A stretch of 64,000 bases of DNA from an uncultured Alphaproteobacteria bacterium. Its GTDB lineage: Bacteria > Pseudomonadota > Alphaproteobacteria > Methylaequorales > Methylaequoraceae. The notes under the pieces were generated by a model. The model was not told the origin of the DNA. It ran no database searches and saw only the letters and a list, made by a program, of their open reading frames with translations. Both the position numbers and the translations under genes were made by a program. Location of the stretch: the NCBI GenBank assembly GCA_902547955.1, contig CACCPY010000003.1, positions 78,274 to 142,273 of the forward strand, in the 5' to 3' direction. Positions 54,801-61,548 of this stretch are shown piece by piece; position 1 is the first letter of the stretch; each line of letters starts with the position of its first letter.

Positions 54801-55138
54801 GCTTCATCAATAGAATTATACGTGAGCCAAGCTAGGTATTTTTTTTTTTTTTCAGTTTCTAAATTTTTATCCTCAAATATTTCCTTAAAAAAAATTAATA
54901 AAACATAGAAAAATAGAAAATCTTGCTTTTGAATAAACTTTAATCTTAGTTGACACAAAATCCAAACCCAATCCTTTAACAGTGCATATGGTAAAAAGTT
55001 TGTATTTGAAACCTTATCAATGATAGAGGAAAATAAGACTTGATTTATTTCTAGATCAAAATTTGTTGAAAGTGTTTGACTTTTTATATTTTCAAGTCGT
55101 TTTTTTAAAGATTTAACTTCCTTTATTCCTGGAAACAT
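51815..55138 (-). CDS. Large DISARM-associated protein in the DrmE position, with a DUF1232/YkvA-like motif
   Basis: The 1107-residue protein is the first gene of the defence operon and has a strong Shine-Dalgarno (AAAGGGGG). Residues 200-230 read SCLLYLISDEDAIKDSIGY followed by AGLMDDLFVIERT, which fits the DUF1232/YkvA pattern (LLYLI.P.D.I.D...GYLDDL). The middle has no recognised motif. Near the end FRDLKSFCFLP, KPNNILVISDQ and LSNWLLSSDTIAPRGYK suggest a helical C-terminal domain, as I recall for DrmE-type and related defence proteins. Class 2 DISARM has DrmE, of unknown function, beside the methyltransferase and drmA. The match by position is good, but homology needs a profile search. 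Confidence 0.6.
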   Translation of the reverse strand: MFPGIKEVKSLKKRLENIKSQTLSTNFDLEINQVLFSSIIDKVSNTNFLPYALLKDWVWILCQLRLKFIQKQDFLFFYVLLIFFKEIFEDKNLETEKKKKYLAWLTYNSIDEARARFGIDERFKFLSQSDENKVYEKLREFEHISKDESLGEINNNFERVIKYFNNIKSEGFVTGIISELNEIKTFCQNDDSTGVMARSCLLYLISDEDAIKDSIGYAGLMDDLFVIERTHRELLQKKTWGNLLKKFQKKYPFLDEIVFYEGEEIRKSPQIVQLISALSIEKTTTIRKCFITPDVGPLSIITALFLVLNKYQKKIFNEKKDFEYFQKLYPIGSHIMVPLEDKKLFFQIKDYKKEFDGEIIESVYLKCSDGSKIIYYKDLEHAVLCNEIDKKKLSSAKKLTEWQGTHTINPFEYWIDIEKMNSSSETPFFLFCSKEKVEFQSKKIKPMQKSISESIGVKWTTSGGIETNLSLKKIHNNVSAVHDVYILRELLDENYSEHLIVDGLKYAKNLIPELRKNVIDEKLPITIFLNESECSARLNILNKKEWIIKELQKHNFEIIPISNNSIQNTFDPIKIINSGPFTSFINKIQTQNKITVNRIEVNHDQIDELYFSREYLALDYNEDSFFISMRLNDFLRELAKYVIALDENSKIIIKEKIQAVLELSEMQSTEYSNYITNSLRNFKLEEEHPKFSTINSLLNEFKNKFFFLLCDTQIEKDMNEEFVSKNTNFTNLKFITSKEIKEGKNVENLIITSTFKKVFTNYKVSGAVKNIYLIYYKEENQRDIKWDEKGAKFRKFLEQSSDTILKNIDKKIDDSSYSFKGLVLENVNDYSEENPSDIELFEDEIDNKFFNNVYENYGSLSASRDSLAEVEIITFRDLKSFCFLPKNGRNFCFNFEKNTIENKLTSELKPNNILVISDQSNYSLLNNISKKYLLNFDKTFDNAQLWKKGLLKIFNENGSDINELKKILDSNNIKRNKVTLSNWLLSSDTIAPRGYKQKNLIEIIAKISDDRELLANWKKVINSIDEIYNAREKGTLELIDNLEILISKNKSLLDQTNYQNKEVIVNLDFGESKFTLCNIRKVIQSNYKVDYKYIHKILLLDEMKDFE

Positions 55139-55190
55139 TAATTTCCCCCTTTTACATCCTAAAAAAATAATTTATTATTATCAAGATATT
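55139..55190. promoter_or_regulatory. Bidirectional promoter region between the methyltransferase and the defence operon
   Basis: Only 52 bases separate the divergent starts at 55138 (minus) and 55191 (plus). On the minus strand AAAGGGGG lies six bases before the ATG of the large protein. The plus strand has A+T-rich text with TTTATTATTATC before the methyltransferase ATG but no clear Shine-Dalgarno. Such compact spacing would allow methyltransferase and nuclease sides to be co-regulated; no operator repeat is obvious. Confidence 0.55.
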
Positions 55191-56183
55191 ATGCAGATAA
55201 CTTTTGTTGATCTATTTGCAGGCATTGGTGGCTTCAGATGTGCTCTTCAATTCAAGGGTGCTCAGTGCATCCTCTCCAATGAAATTGATAAATATTCACT
55301 AAAAACATATGCATCATGGTATGGGAACGAACAACTAAACTCTTCTGATATTCGTTCATTAAATATTAGTAAAGATATTCCTAACCATGATATTCTTTGC
55401 GCCGGCTTTCCCTGCCAACCATTTTCATTAGCTGGAGTTTCAAAAAAAAATTCTTTAGGGAAAAGTCATGGACTTAACGATCAAAAATCGGGAGATTTAT
55501 TTTTCAAAATATTAGAAGTTGTAAGCAAAAAAAGACCAAAAGTAATATTTCTCGAAAATGTAAAGAATTTAAAATCTCATGATAAAGGAAGAACTTGGGA
55601 ATTACTCAAAAAGCTTCTTGATCAATCTGGGTACAATGTTTTTTCAAAGATTATTGATGCTCAATATTGTGTTCCACAACATAGAGAGAGGTTTTTTATT
55701 GTCTGTTTTAGAAAAGATAAATTTAGCAATAAAAAGCAATTTAATTTTTTTAATATAATTAATAAAAAACAACCAAAGTTATATTCAATTCTCAACACTA
55801 ATCCATCAAAGAATTTTATGATTACCAAAAATTTATGGTCTTATCTGCAAGACTATGCCTATAAACATAAACTTAAAGGTAATGGTTTCAGTTATGGGCT
55901 ACACGAAAAGAATCAAGTTGCCAGAACGCTGAGTGCGCGTTACTACAAAGATGGAGCAGAAATTCTGATTAATGAAAAAAAATGGGCATGTCCACGCAAG
56001 TTAAGTCCTAATGAAGCAAAAAAACTAATGGGTTTTAATAATAAATATGCAAGATTTTTCGGACACAAAAAGGGTTTTCCAATTGTCGTATCAAATTCGC
56101 AAGCTTACAAACAATTTGGAAATGCAGTAGTACCGCAAGTTATTGAGGATATATACGAAAGTATATTGAATTATATTAGTTAA
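55191..56183 (+). CDS. DNA (cytosine-5-)-methyltransferase, DISARM modification subunit (DrmMII-like)
   Basis: The 330-residue enzyme has the C5-methyltransferase blocks in order. VDLFAGIGGFR is motif I (residues 7-17), CAGFPCQPFSLAG is motif IV with the catalytic Cys75, VIFLENVKNL is motif VI, VPQHRERFFIV is motif VIII and KQFGNAVVPQV is motif X. The target-recognition region (about residues 190-260) is short. Class 2 DISARM uses a C5 methyltransferase (DrmMII) to mark host DNA, which suits the position beside the operon. A stand-alone restriction or orphan methyltransferase is the alternative. The recognition sequence cannot be read from the sequence. Confidence 0.9.
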   Translation: MQITFVDLFAGIGGFRCALQFKGAQCILSNEIDKYSLKTYASWYGNEQLNSSDIRSLNISKDIPNHDILCAGFPCQPFSLAGVSKKNSLGKSHGLNDQKSGDLFFKILEVVSKKRPKVIFLENVKNLKSHDKGRTWELLKKLLDQSGYNVFSKIIDAQYCVPQHRERFFIVCFRKDKFSNKKQFNFFNIINKKQPKLYSILNTNPSKNFMITKNLWSYLQDYAYKHKLKGNGFSYGLHEKNQVARTLSARYYKDGAEILINEKKWACPRKLSPNEAKKLMGFNNKYARFFGHKKGFPIVVSNSQAYKQFGNAVVPQVIEDIYESILNYIS

Positions 56184-56204
56184 AATATTTTTGTGGCCAC
56201 TCTC

Positions 56205-57347
56205 TTATACACTGCAGGCCCTCCCCCCACCTTTGCCCTTATCTACTAAATGTTCGTTCCAAAAATTGAGCGCTTCTAACTTTTGTTTAAACTGATGCGA
56301 GCGATTATATATTGAGGTAACCGAGCTATCGGTATGATTAAGAACGGTCATAATTCTATCCTTATTAAAGCTGTTATCACCGAGGAATGTGCCCATTGAG
56401 CGTCTAAAGTCATGATACGTCCAATTTGTGACCCCTGAATGGTAAATAAGGCGTTTCTTTAGCTGACTAAAACAGTTGAGCGGCTTTATACCATCATATG
56501 AGAATATGTAACTGTCTCGTTGAGACACTAGACTTAATATATCTTTCATGTGGGTAGTTAAGGGTGTAATTATCTTCTGCATATTCTTAGAACGTTCTTT
56601 AGGTATTTCAAAGTTATCATCATTAATATCAGACCATTTTAAGTTGGTAATCTCATTGATGCGTTGTCCTGACAGGATTAAGAACTTAATCAAATGCCCT
56701 TGAATAGGATCCACTTTACCACACGCTTCATAAATAGCCTTAATTTCTTGGATTGTAAGTACCCTATCGCGTGATATCTCTTTAAATGGTTTGGCTAGAG
56801 AATCAATAGGATTGATTGCAAGATAATCGCGCTGTACACACCATTTAAACATTGATTTAATATATGATAAAAGGCGATTAGCCTGAACGCCCTTCCCCTT
56901 TACCATCAAATCATCAGTAATCCTAAGAATATGTTGCTTTGTAATCTGGTTAATGGCTATACGCCCCAACTTACTAACGAAATAATTATTAAATATACGC
57001 TCAACCTCATACTTGCTCTTCAGGTTTATGCGCACGTGCTTTTCCATATAAAGCTCAACAAAGTAAGCAAAATTATTGACTTTAGCTTCATTCTTTTCAT
57101 TTTGAGGATCTTGGCCTTTATATATGCTATTGAGCTTTTCAGTAGTGAGCTGACGTGCATCCTTTAATGATAGTGTTGGGTAATTACCTAATGTTAATCG
57201 CATTTTACGACCATTAACACGATACTGAATACTCCAGCTTTTGTGATTGGTCGATGTTACGCGTAAACTTAATCCACTGATATCGCCATATGATTTACGT
57301 CCTTTTTCAGGTGGTTTAATAAGTGTAATTTGACGATCATTTAACAT
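56205..57347 (-). CDS. int: P4-type tyrosine integrase with DUF4102 arm-binding domain
   Basis: The protein has 380 residues from the ATG at 57347; a GTG at 57374 would place the start inside the G+C-rich repeats. The N-terminal arm domain has RKSYGDISGLSLRVT, KSWSIQYRVNGRKMRLTLG and YPTLSLKDARQ. The catalytic half has LILSGQRINEITNLKWSDI (first Arg), TYHDFRRSMGTF (HxxR) and HTDSSVTSIYNRS with the Tyr nucleophile. It excises and integrates the island at tRNA-Thr. Hand counts of single 60-base lines give about 38-42% G+C here versus about 13% in a line of the DrmE-like gene, so the gene may have a different origin. Confidence 0.95.
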   Translation of the reverse strand: MLNDRQITLIKPPEKGRKSYGDISGLSLRVTSTNHKSWSIQYRVNGRKMRLTLGNYPTLSLKDARQLTTEKLNSIYKGQDPQNEKNEAKVNNFAYFVELYMEKHVRINLKSKYEVERIFNNYFVSKLGRIAINQITKQHILRITDDLMVKGKGVQANRLLSYIKSMFKWCVQRDYLAINPIDSLAKPFKEISRDRVLTIQEIKAIYEACGKVDPIQGHLIKFLILSGQRINEITNLKWSDINDDNFEIPKERSKNMQKIITPLTTHMKDILSLVSQRDSYIFSYDGIKPLNCFSQLKKRLIYHSGVTNWTYHDFRRSMGTFLGDNSFNKDRIMTVLNHTDSSVTSIYNRSHQFKQKLEALNFWNEHLVDKGKGGGRACSV

Positions 57348-57364
57348 GTAATATAATCTAATCT

Positions 57365-57384
57365 GGGGCTCCACTGGGGCTCCA
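57365..57384 (+). repeat. Paired GGGGCTCCA repeat, right copy, at the integrase promoter
   Basis: GGGGCTCCACTGGGGCTCCA lies 17 bases upstream of the integrase ATG and 128 bases inside the right att repeat. Its left counterpart at 41525-41544 differs by one base. The orientation is the same at both ends, so in the circular form both flank the joined att site. The overlap with the integrase promoter suggests that the integrase could regulate itself by binding its arm sites; this is inference. Confidence 0.6.
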
Positions 57385-57682
57385 AAATCCTTAAGTCACA
57401 TTGAAATTAAATGATACATTTTGATTTAGTTTTGTGCAATAAGCAATTGATTATATTACTATAAATAAGACTATATAAGGCTAAATGAAACTGGGTGAAA
57501 CAGCATTAAAAATGATTTGTAATCAGTGGGTCGGGAGTTCAAATCTCTCAAGCGGCACCACTTACCAAGAGTAATCAGAGTTGCTGAATCAAACATTATT
57601 TTCCATTCTTTTTAAACTTTTTGATATTCTTGTTCCGACTTAAAGATTTTTCTATCTGGAAGTTGGATTATAGTTATCATTT
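57375..57682. other. Non-coding right end of the island and junction
   Basis: About 300 bases without a gene. They contain the rest of the G+C-rich repeat, A+T-rich text that must carry the integrase promoter, and the tRNA-Thr-derived att repeat (57513-57562). After the att copy the chromosome resumes with the convergent end of the 65-residue membrane protein gene. No other structure was recognised. Confidence 0.6.
57513..57562 (+). repeat. att direct repeat, right end of island (tRNA-Thr 3' fragment)
   Basis: The 50 bases are identical to 41434-41483. They contain the anticodon stem-loop, T arm, acceptor 3' strand and CCA of tRNA-Thr(TGT) but no 5' half; the upstream text (ACAGCATTAAAAA) is not tRNA. 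It cannot form a tRNA and marks the distal junction left by integration. Confidence 0.95.
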
Positions 57683-57880
57683 TTATCTATTCATTTGTAA
57701 TTTTAAGTATCTTTTCTTCCATTTGCTAGAACTCAAAAAGAAATAAATTATTAATCCAGGTTGAATTATGATAAACAACCATACATTAATCTCTTCGTAA
57801 GACATTCCCAAATAGTCACTAGCTTTGTAAAGAAACCGAATGCACCAATTACATACTTCAATCATTATTTGATCGTACAT
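57683..57880 (-). CDS. Small membrane protein with NVWLFIIIQPG-type helix
   Basis: This 65-residue protein has an amphipathic N-terminal stretch (MIEVCNWCIRFLYKASDYLG), then SYEEINVWLFIIIQPGLIIYF, a single membrane helix, and a basic C-terminal tail (SKWKKRYLKLQ). The EEINVW(I/L)F pattern before a Pro-containing helix is one I recall in small hypothetical proteins of many bacteria, which supports that it is real. Function unknown. It is the first gene outside the right end of the island. Confidence 0.62.
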   Translation of the reverse strand: MYDQIMIEVCNWCIRFLYKASDYLGMSYEEINVWLFIIIQPGLIIYFFLSSSKWKKRYLKLQMNR

Positions 57881-57932
57881 AAATACTCCTAGTTCGTATC
57901 AGATTAATATATGTTTAATAGAAATAAAATAT

Positions 57933-57946
57933 CCAAATTAATTTGG
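57933..57946. promoter_or_regulatory. Perfect 14-bp palindrome in a divergent region (candidate operator)
   Basis: CCAAATTAATTTGG reads the same on both strands. It lies 53 bases upstream of the 57683-57880 gene and about 200 bases upstream of the membrane protein at 58151, in a divergent intergenic region. A second weak inverted pair (AACGA and TCGTT, 57955-57969) follows. A dimeric regulator could bind here. No regulator gene is adjacent, so this is only a candidate. Confidence 0.35.
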
Positions 57947-58150
57947 GGTATAGTAACGACCTGATCGTTCTGTCTTAAACAGTAAAAGTTTCCATATATT
58001 CAAATTTTTCTTGGTTAATAAAAATTTTGGGAATAGATTTTTAATATTTTTTTCAAATCAATTAAGGTGTATAAAAAATACATCAAGAAATGTTACGAAC
58101 TTGGGATGTTAATTTTTTTGACAGTTAATAATCATCGTCTGGTTAATTCT

Positions 58151-58399
58151 ATGAAAGGTTTTCTAAAAATATTTAAATGGTTTGAACGAAATTTATTTAA
58201 ACTCATATTCATTTCTATTGGTGTAATTATTCTTTACACTATTGTTATTTTTCTTATTCCTATTTTTCAGTTTGTTAGTTTTGTTAGTGATGGCTACAAT
58301 GAGATTCAAAATATCTTTCAAGAAATGGAAAAATATATTGAAGAGTTTAAATGGGAAAAAGAACAACCATCATCACCAAATGATGATAATTCAGTTTAG
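58151..58399 (+). CDS. Small single-pass membrane protein
   Basis: The protein has 82 residues from the ATG at 58151; an in-frame GTG at 58067 would add 28 less protein-like residues. It has a charged N-terminal end (FLKIFKWFERNLFK), one long membrane helix (LIFISIGVIILYTIVIFLIP) and an acidic helical tail (NIFQEMEKYIEEFKWEKE). No family is recognised and no partner is clear. It is convergent with the ABC permease gene. Confidence 0.5.
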   Translation: MKGFLKIFKWFERNLFKLIFISIGVIILYTIVIFLIPIFQFVSFVSDGYNEIQNIFQEMEKYIEEFKWEKEQPSSPNDDNSV

Positions 58400-58507
58400 G
58401 AATATTTCACAACTTCAAATGATTGATTAGTAAATCACTTTTATTTTTATGGTTACACTCTTATTTGCTTGTGGCCCTCGTTATACCTGTATCTTTATTC
58501 ATTGTTT

Positions 58508-59269
58508 CTATGATTTTATTCTGTAACCTGTTTTAAAAATAAAGTGGATTGTTAAAAGACATGCGAATAAAAATATGAAAATGGTAGTAATTGATATGTA
58601 CAGATCTATTTCCTCTTCGCCGTAGAAACTCCATCTAAAAGCACTTATTAGATAAACGATTGGATTGAAATAGGAAATCTTTTGCCATATTTCAGGCAGC
58701 ATACTTATGGAATAGAAACTACCGCCTAGGAATGTTAACGGAGTAATTACAAATGAAGGAATTAATTGAATTCTTTGAAAGTCATTTGCCCAAACACCGA
58801 TTATAAAACCAAATAGACTAAAAGTTAGACATATTAAAATCAGCAGACAAAACATTTCAAACGGATATTTAATATTTAAATCTACGAAAAATGTAGATGT
58901 AATTAAAATTATACTTCCAACAATTACTGATTTAGTGGTTGCTGCTGTTACATATCCAGTGGTTATTTCAAATGGTGAAATAGGAGCTGATAGAACTTCA
59001 TAAATAGTTCCGCTAAATTTTGGAAAGAAAATTCCAAATGATGCATTTGATAAACTTTGTGTAAGAACAGTTAGCATAATTAAACCAGGCACTATAAATG
59101 AAGAATAATTAACTCCATCAATTTCCCCAATTCTGGACCCTATTGCTGAGCCAAAAACAATAAAATATAATGCCGTTGATAGAACAGGTGAAGCAATACT
59201 TTGACCAAATGTTCTGAATGTTCGAGACATCTCATACTTATAAATTGCAACTATACCCTTTATATTCAT
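58508..59269 (-). CDS. ABC-2 type exporter permease (YadH/NodJ-like)
   Basis: The 253-residue integral membrane protein has six hydrophobic segments. The conserved segments FIVPGLIMLTVLTQSLSNAS, SAPISPFEITTGYV and PLTFLGGSFYSISMLPEIW with YFNPIVYLISAFRWS are the ABC-2 permease family blocks (NodJ, YadH and other sugar/drug exporters). Its start overlaps the end of the ATPase gene by four bases. The pair should form a homodimer-of-two half exporter in the inner membrane. The substrate is unknown. Confidence 0.9.
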   Translation of the reverse strand: MNIKGIVAIYKYEMSRTFRTFGQSIASPVLSTALYFIVFGSAIGSRIGEIDGVNYSSFIVPGLIMLTVLTQSLSNASFGIFFPKFSGTIYEVLSAPISPFEITTGYVTAATTKSVIVGSIILITSTFFVDLNIKYPFEMFCLLILICLTFSLFGFIIGVWANDFQRIQLIPSFVITPLTFLGGSFYSISMLPEIWQKISYFNPIVYLISAFRWSFYGEEEIDLYISITTIFIFLFACLLTIHFIFKTGYRIKS

Positions 59270-60177
59270 TGATCTATTAACTTAAGAAATATTTCTTCTA
59301 AATTATTTTTTTTAATCTCTACATCATAGAAAGATATTGAATTGTTTATTAAATCTTTAAATAAATCTGACACTGAGTTTCTATTATTTTTTAAGTCCAA
59401 TGAAAATATTAATTTATTCTTTTTCTTTTGATAATTGTATTTAATAAGAATATTTTTCAAATTTTTTGAAGTTTTATTAATTGTTATAATAACTCTTTTA
59501 TCCCCTAATTTCTCAAGTATTTTATCTTTTTTTTCAACCATCAGAATTTCACCTTGATGAATAATGCCAACTCTGTCAGCAAGTCTTTCTGCTTCTTCAA
59601 TGTAATGCGTTGTCAGAAAAATTGTTACTCCATTTTTTTTTAAATCATAAAGATTTTTCCACAAGGACTGCCTCAACTCGACATCTACACCTGCAGTGGG
59701 TTCATCAAGAAAAAGAATATTAGGTTCATGAGACATAGCTTTGGCAATCATCACTCTCCTTTTCATTCCACCAGATAATGTTCTGATTTGTTGATTTCTT
59801 TTTTTGAATAGCTCTAATGACTTTAAAACCTTCTCAAGGTATTCTGTTGAGCTTTTTTTGTTGAATAGCCCTCTACTAAATTTAAGAGTGTCTATTACTT
59901 TTTCGAATGAGTCTGTAGCAATCTCTTGAGGTACAAGGCCAATCTTTGATCTTGCCATTTTATAATTTTTTTCAATATCATGTCCGAAAACTGTGATTTC
60001 GCCATCCTTTTTTTTATTTATTCCGCAAATAATATTAATTAATGTTGACTTACCAGCACCATTTGGACCTAGTAGTGCAAATATTTCACCTTTTTTTATT
60101 TCTAAATTAATATTTGACAGAGCTTTGAAACCATTATCATAATATTTATTTAGATTCTTAACTAATATTGCGGTCAT
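59266..60177 (-). CDS. ABC exporter ATPase (YadG/NodI-like)
   Basis: The 303-residue ATPase has the Walker A LLGPNGAGKSTLINI, a Q-loop (VPQEI), the signature TLSGGMKRRVMIAKAM, Walker B ILFLDEPTAGVD and the H-loop TTHYIEEAERLADR. A C-terminal extension of about 90 residues is typical of the drug/lipid-linked-sugar DRA/NodI branch. It overlaps the permease gene by four bases and powers it. A few kilobases from the right end of the island, it is chromosomal. Confidence 0.93.
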   Translation of the reverse strand: MTAILVKNLNKYYDNGFKALSNINLEIKKGEIFALLGPNGAGKSTLINIICGINKKKDGEITVFGHDIEKNYKMARSKIGLVPQEIATDSFEKVIDTLKFSRGLFNKKSSTEYLEKVLKSLELFKKRNQQIRTLSGGMKRRVMIAKAMSHEPNILFLDEPTAGVDVELRQSLWKNLYDLKKNGVTIFLTTHYIEEAERLADRVGIIHQGEILMVEKKDKILEKLGDKRVIITINKTSKNLKNILIKYNYQKKKNKLIFSLDLKNNRNSVSDLFKDLINNSISFYDVEIKKNNLEEIFLKLIDQ

Positions 60178-60438
60178 ATAGATAATGTTAATATAGTCTC
60201 TTTTAGACTAGATTTCTTTTGAAATATTAGAAAAAATTTATTACAAGCGGTTTGGGAATTAAAATCCCAAAACATAATGACTCTTCCCTACTCAACTTGA
60301 CTTAGACCGACATTATTCCTTATAGTACTTAGGTAAAAAAAAGTTACCAAAAAAGAAAAATTAATTAACAATGAAAGAGAAACTTAGCAAAGTTTCAGTT
60401 AAGTTTACAAATAAATAAAAATAATTAGGTGAACAATA
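60178..60438. other. Divergent intergenic region with a hairpin
   Basis: About 260 bases between the divergent ABC ATPase and mini-MGMT genes. TTTGGGA (60251-60257) and TCCCAAA (60265-60271) form a perfect 7-bp stem with a 7-base loop. No T-tract follows on either strand, so it is more likely an operator or leader structure than a terminator. No small gene was recognised. Confidence 0.4.
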
Positions 60439-60708
60439 TTGAAGGGTACTGATTTTCAAAAAAAGGTATGGGACGAAATTAAAAAAATTCCTAAAGGAAA
60501 AACGATTTCTTACAAAGAACTTGCGATAAAGATAGGTAAGCCTAGAGCCTATCGTGCTGTAGCAAATGCTTGCGCTAAGAATCCATTATTAGAAATTATT
60601 CCTTGTCACAGGGTTATTAGGGCTGACGGAAAACTTGGTGGATATATGGGGAAAAAAGGTATAGCTAGAAAGAAAAGACTCCTTGAAGGTGAAGGTGTAA
60701 AGTTTTAG
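60439..60708 (+). CDS. Mini O6-methylguanine-DNA methyltransferase (Ada/MGMT C-terminal domain)
   Basis: This 89-residue protein starts at TTG with a good Shine-Dalgarno (TTAGGTGA) six bases upstream. It has FQKKVWDEIKKIPKGKTISY, then RAVANACAKNP and IPCHRVIRADGKLGGY, the PCHR active site with the acceptor Cys, ending KKRLLEGEGV. This is just the DNA-binding/active-site domain of MGMT without the N-terminal ribonuclease-H-like domain. The Cys is kept, so it is not an alkyltransferase-like (ATL) protein. It could repair O6-alkylguanine by itself as a minimal enzyme. Confidence 0.88.
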   Translation: MKGTDFQKKVWDEIKKIPKGKTISYKELAIKIGKPRAYRAVANACAKNPLLEIIPCHRVIRADGKLGGYMGKKGIARKKRLLEGEGVKF

Positions 60709-60718
60709 AAATTTATCT

Positions 60719-60922
60719 ATGATTCAAAAAATATTTATTATTATTGGTGTTTTATTTATTATAGTTGGTTTACTTTATCCCTTTTTAAAAGATATTGGAT
60801 TGGGAAGACTGCCAGGTGATATTGTTATTAAAAAAGAAAACTCCTCCTTTTATTTTCCAATTGTTACTTGCTTTATTATAAGCGTAGTTATTAGTTTAAT
60901 ACTTATGTTTTTTAAAAAATAG
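60719..60922 (+). CDS. DUF2905 family membrane protein
   Basis: The 67-residue protein has two membrane helices around the DUF2905 signature GLGRLPGDIVIKK (residues 27-39), followed by a second hydrophobic segment with FYFPIVTCFIISVV. The family is common in bacteria and has no known function. It starts 10 bases after the mini-MGMT stop on the same strand, so they may be expressed together. Confidence 0.9.
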   Translation: MIQKIFIIIGVLFIIVGLLYPFLKDIGLGRLPGDIVIKKENSSFYFPIVTCFIISVVISLILMFFKK

Positions 60923-60933
60923 CAAAAAAAATC

Positions 60934-61548
60934 TTACTTAATTACATTAAAAATTGCATTTTCTGCAAAGTTAGTTGATTTGCAAGTTCGTGTTGGAATA
61001 CTACCTGAAATAGGATACAAAACATTTATTGTTTGATAGCCCCCTGATACAAAATTATAAGTTTGGGTAAGGTCAGGGTCATTATACCCAATTGCATGTC
61101 TTGTTGTGAACTTATAGTTTGTGTTAATAATTATTTTTGTGGATTCATTATCAATTTTTTGTATATTAACATCCATTTTTGCTTCAAGAACTGCAATTAA
61201 ACTTCTTTTAGCATAGTTAATGTAAGAACCTTTAAATTCTTCACCAGTTAAAGTAGTATATTCAAAATTACCACAATCTATAAAATTTTCAGCGTCTCTT
61301 GAACCAAATGATAACGTTAACAATCCATAATCTTTATCTAAGTTCTTGATATTAAAAAAAGAAACATTTACAAAATCAATTACAGAGGTCCATGTTTCGT
61401 CAAAATTTTTATTAGTAATTACGAAATTTTTAAAATTAGTATCGTCAATGTTTGGTGGAACATATTTGCCAACATCCTCTTTAACTTTATCTATTGCACA
61501 AGACGAAAGAAGGATTATCATAACTAGGGATGAAAGGAACTTTTTCAT
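60934..61548 (-). CDS. Predicted lipoprotein, unrecognised
   Basis: The 204-residue protein has a lipoprotein signal with the lipobox LLSSC (Cys17). The mature part is beta-rich, with NFENTWTSVIDFVNVSF-like (FDETWTSVIDFV), LLTLSFGSRDAENFIDCG and INTNYKFTTRHAIG segments that resemble the BamC-like or DUF-type helix-grip periplasmic lipoproteins, but no family is sure. It probably sits in the outer membrane facing the periplasm. It is convergent with the DUF2905 gene. Confidence 0.6.
   Translation of the reverse strand: MKKFLSSLVMIILLSSCAIDKVKEDVGKYVPPNIDDTNFKNFVITNKNFDETWTSVIDFVNVSFFNIKNLDKDYGLLTLSFGSRDAENFIDCGNFEYTTLTGEEFKGSYINYAKRSLIAVLEAKMDVNIQKIDNESTKIIINTNYKFTTRHAIGYNDPDLTQTYNFVSGGYQTINVLYPISGSIPTRTCKSTNFAENAIFNVIK

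Larger units (their letters stand above)
41434..57562. mobile_element. Genomic island in tRNA-Thr carrying a DISARM-like defence cluster
   Basis: The region is bounded by a perfect 50-bp direct repeat derived from tRNA-Thr(TGT). It contains a P4-type tyrosine integrase at the right end, an AlpA-like excisionase and a winged-helix protein near the left end, paired GGGGCTCCA repeats close to both ends, and a defence cluster (DrmA-, DrmB-, methyltransferase-, NERD-helicase genes). No conjugation, capsid or replication gene was recognised, so it looks like an integrative element that depends on other elements for transfer. The tRNA at the left junction is intact, so the host gene is preserved. 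Confidence 0.9.

Noticed and set aside
42961..56183. Classical type I, II or III restriction system or BREX
   Set aside because: There is no HsdR/HsdS, PglZ, BrxC or restriction-endonuclease gene recognised; the DrmA- and DrmB-like proteins fit DISARM better.
41482..57512. CRISPR array within the defence island
   Set aside because: No series of regularly spaced repeats with unique spacers was seen; only the short paired repeats near the ends are present.
57514..57560. Possible second tRNA-Thr gene
   Set aside because: The anticodon, T arm and acceptor 3' strand are present, but there is no 5' acceptor strand or D arm; it is the att fragment only.
60251..60271. Hairpin TTTGGGA/TCCCAAA as a rho-independent terminator
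   Set aside because: There is no T-tract after the stem on either strand and it lies between divergent promoters, so a terminator call is not supported.
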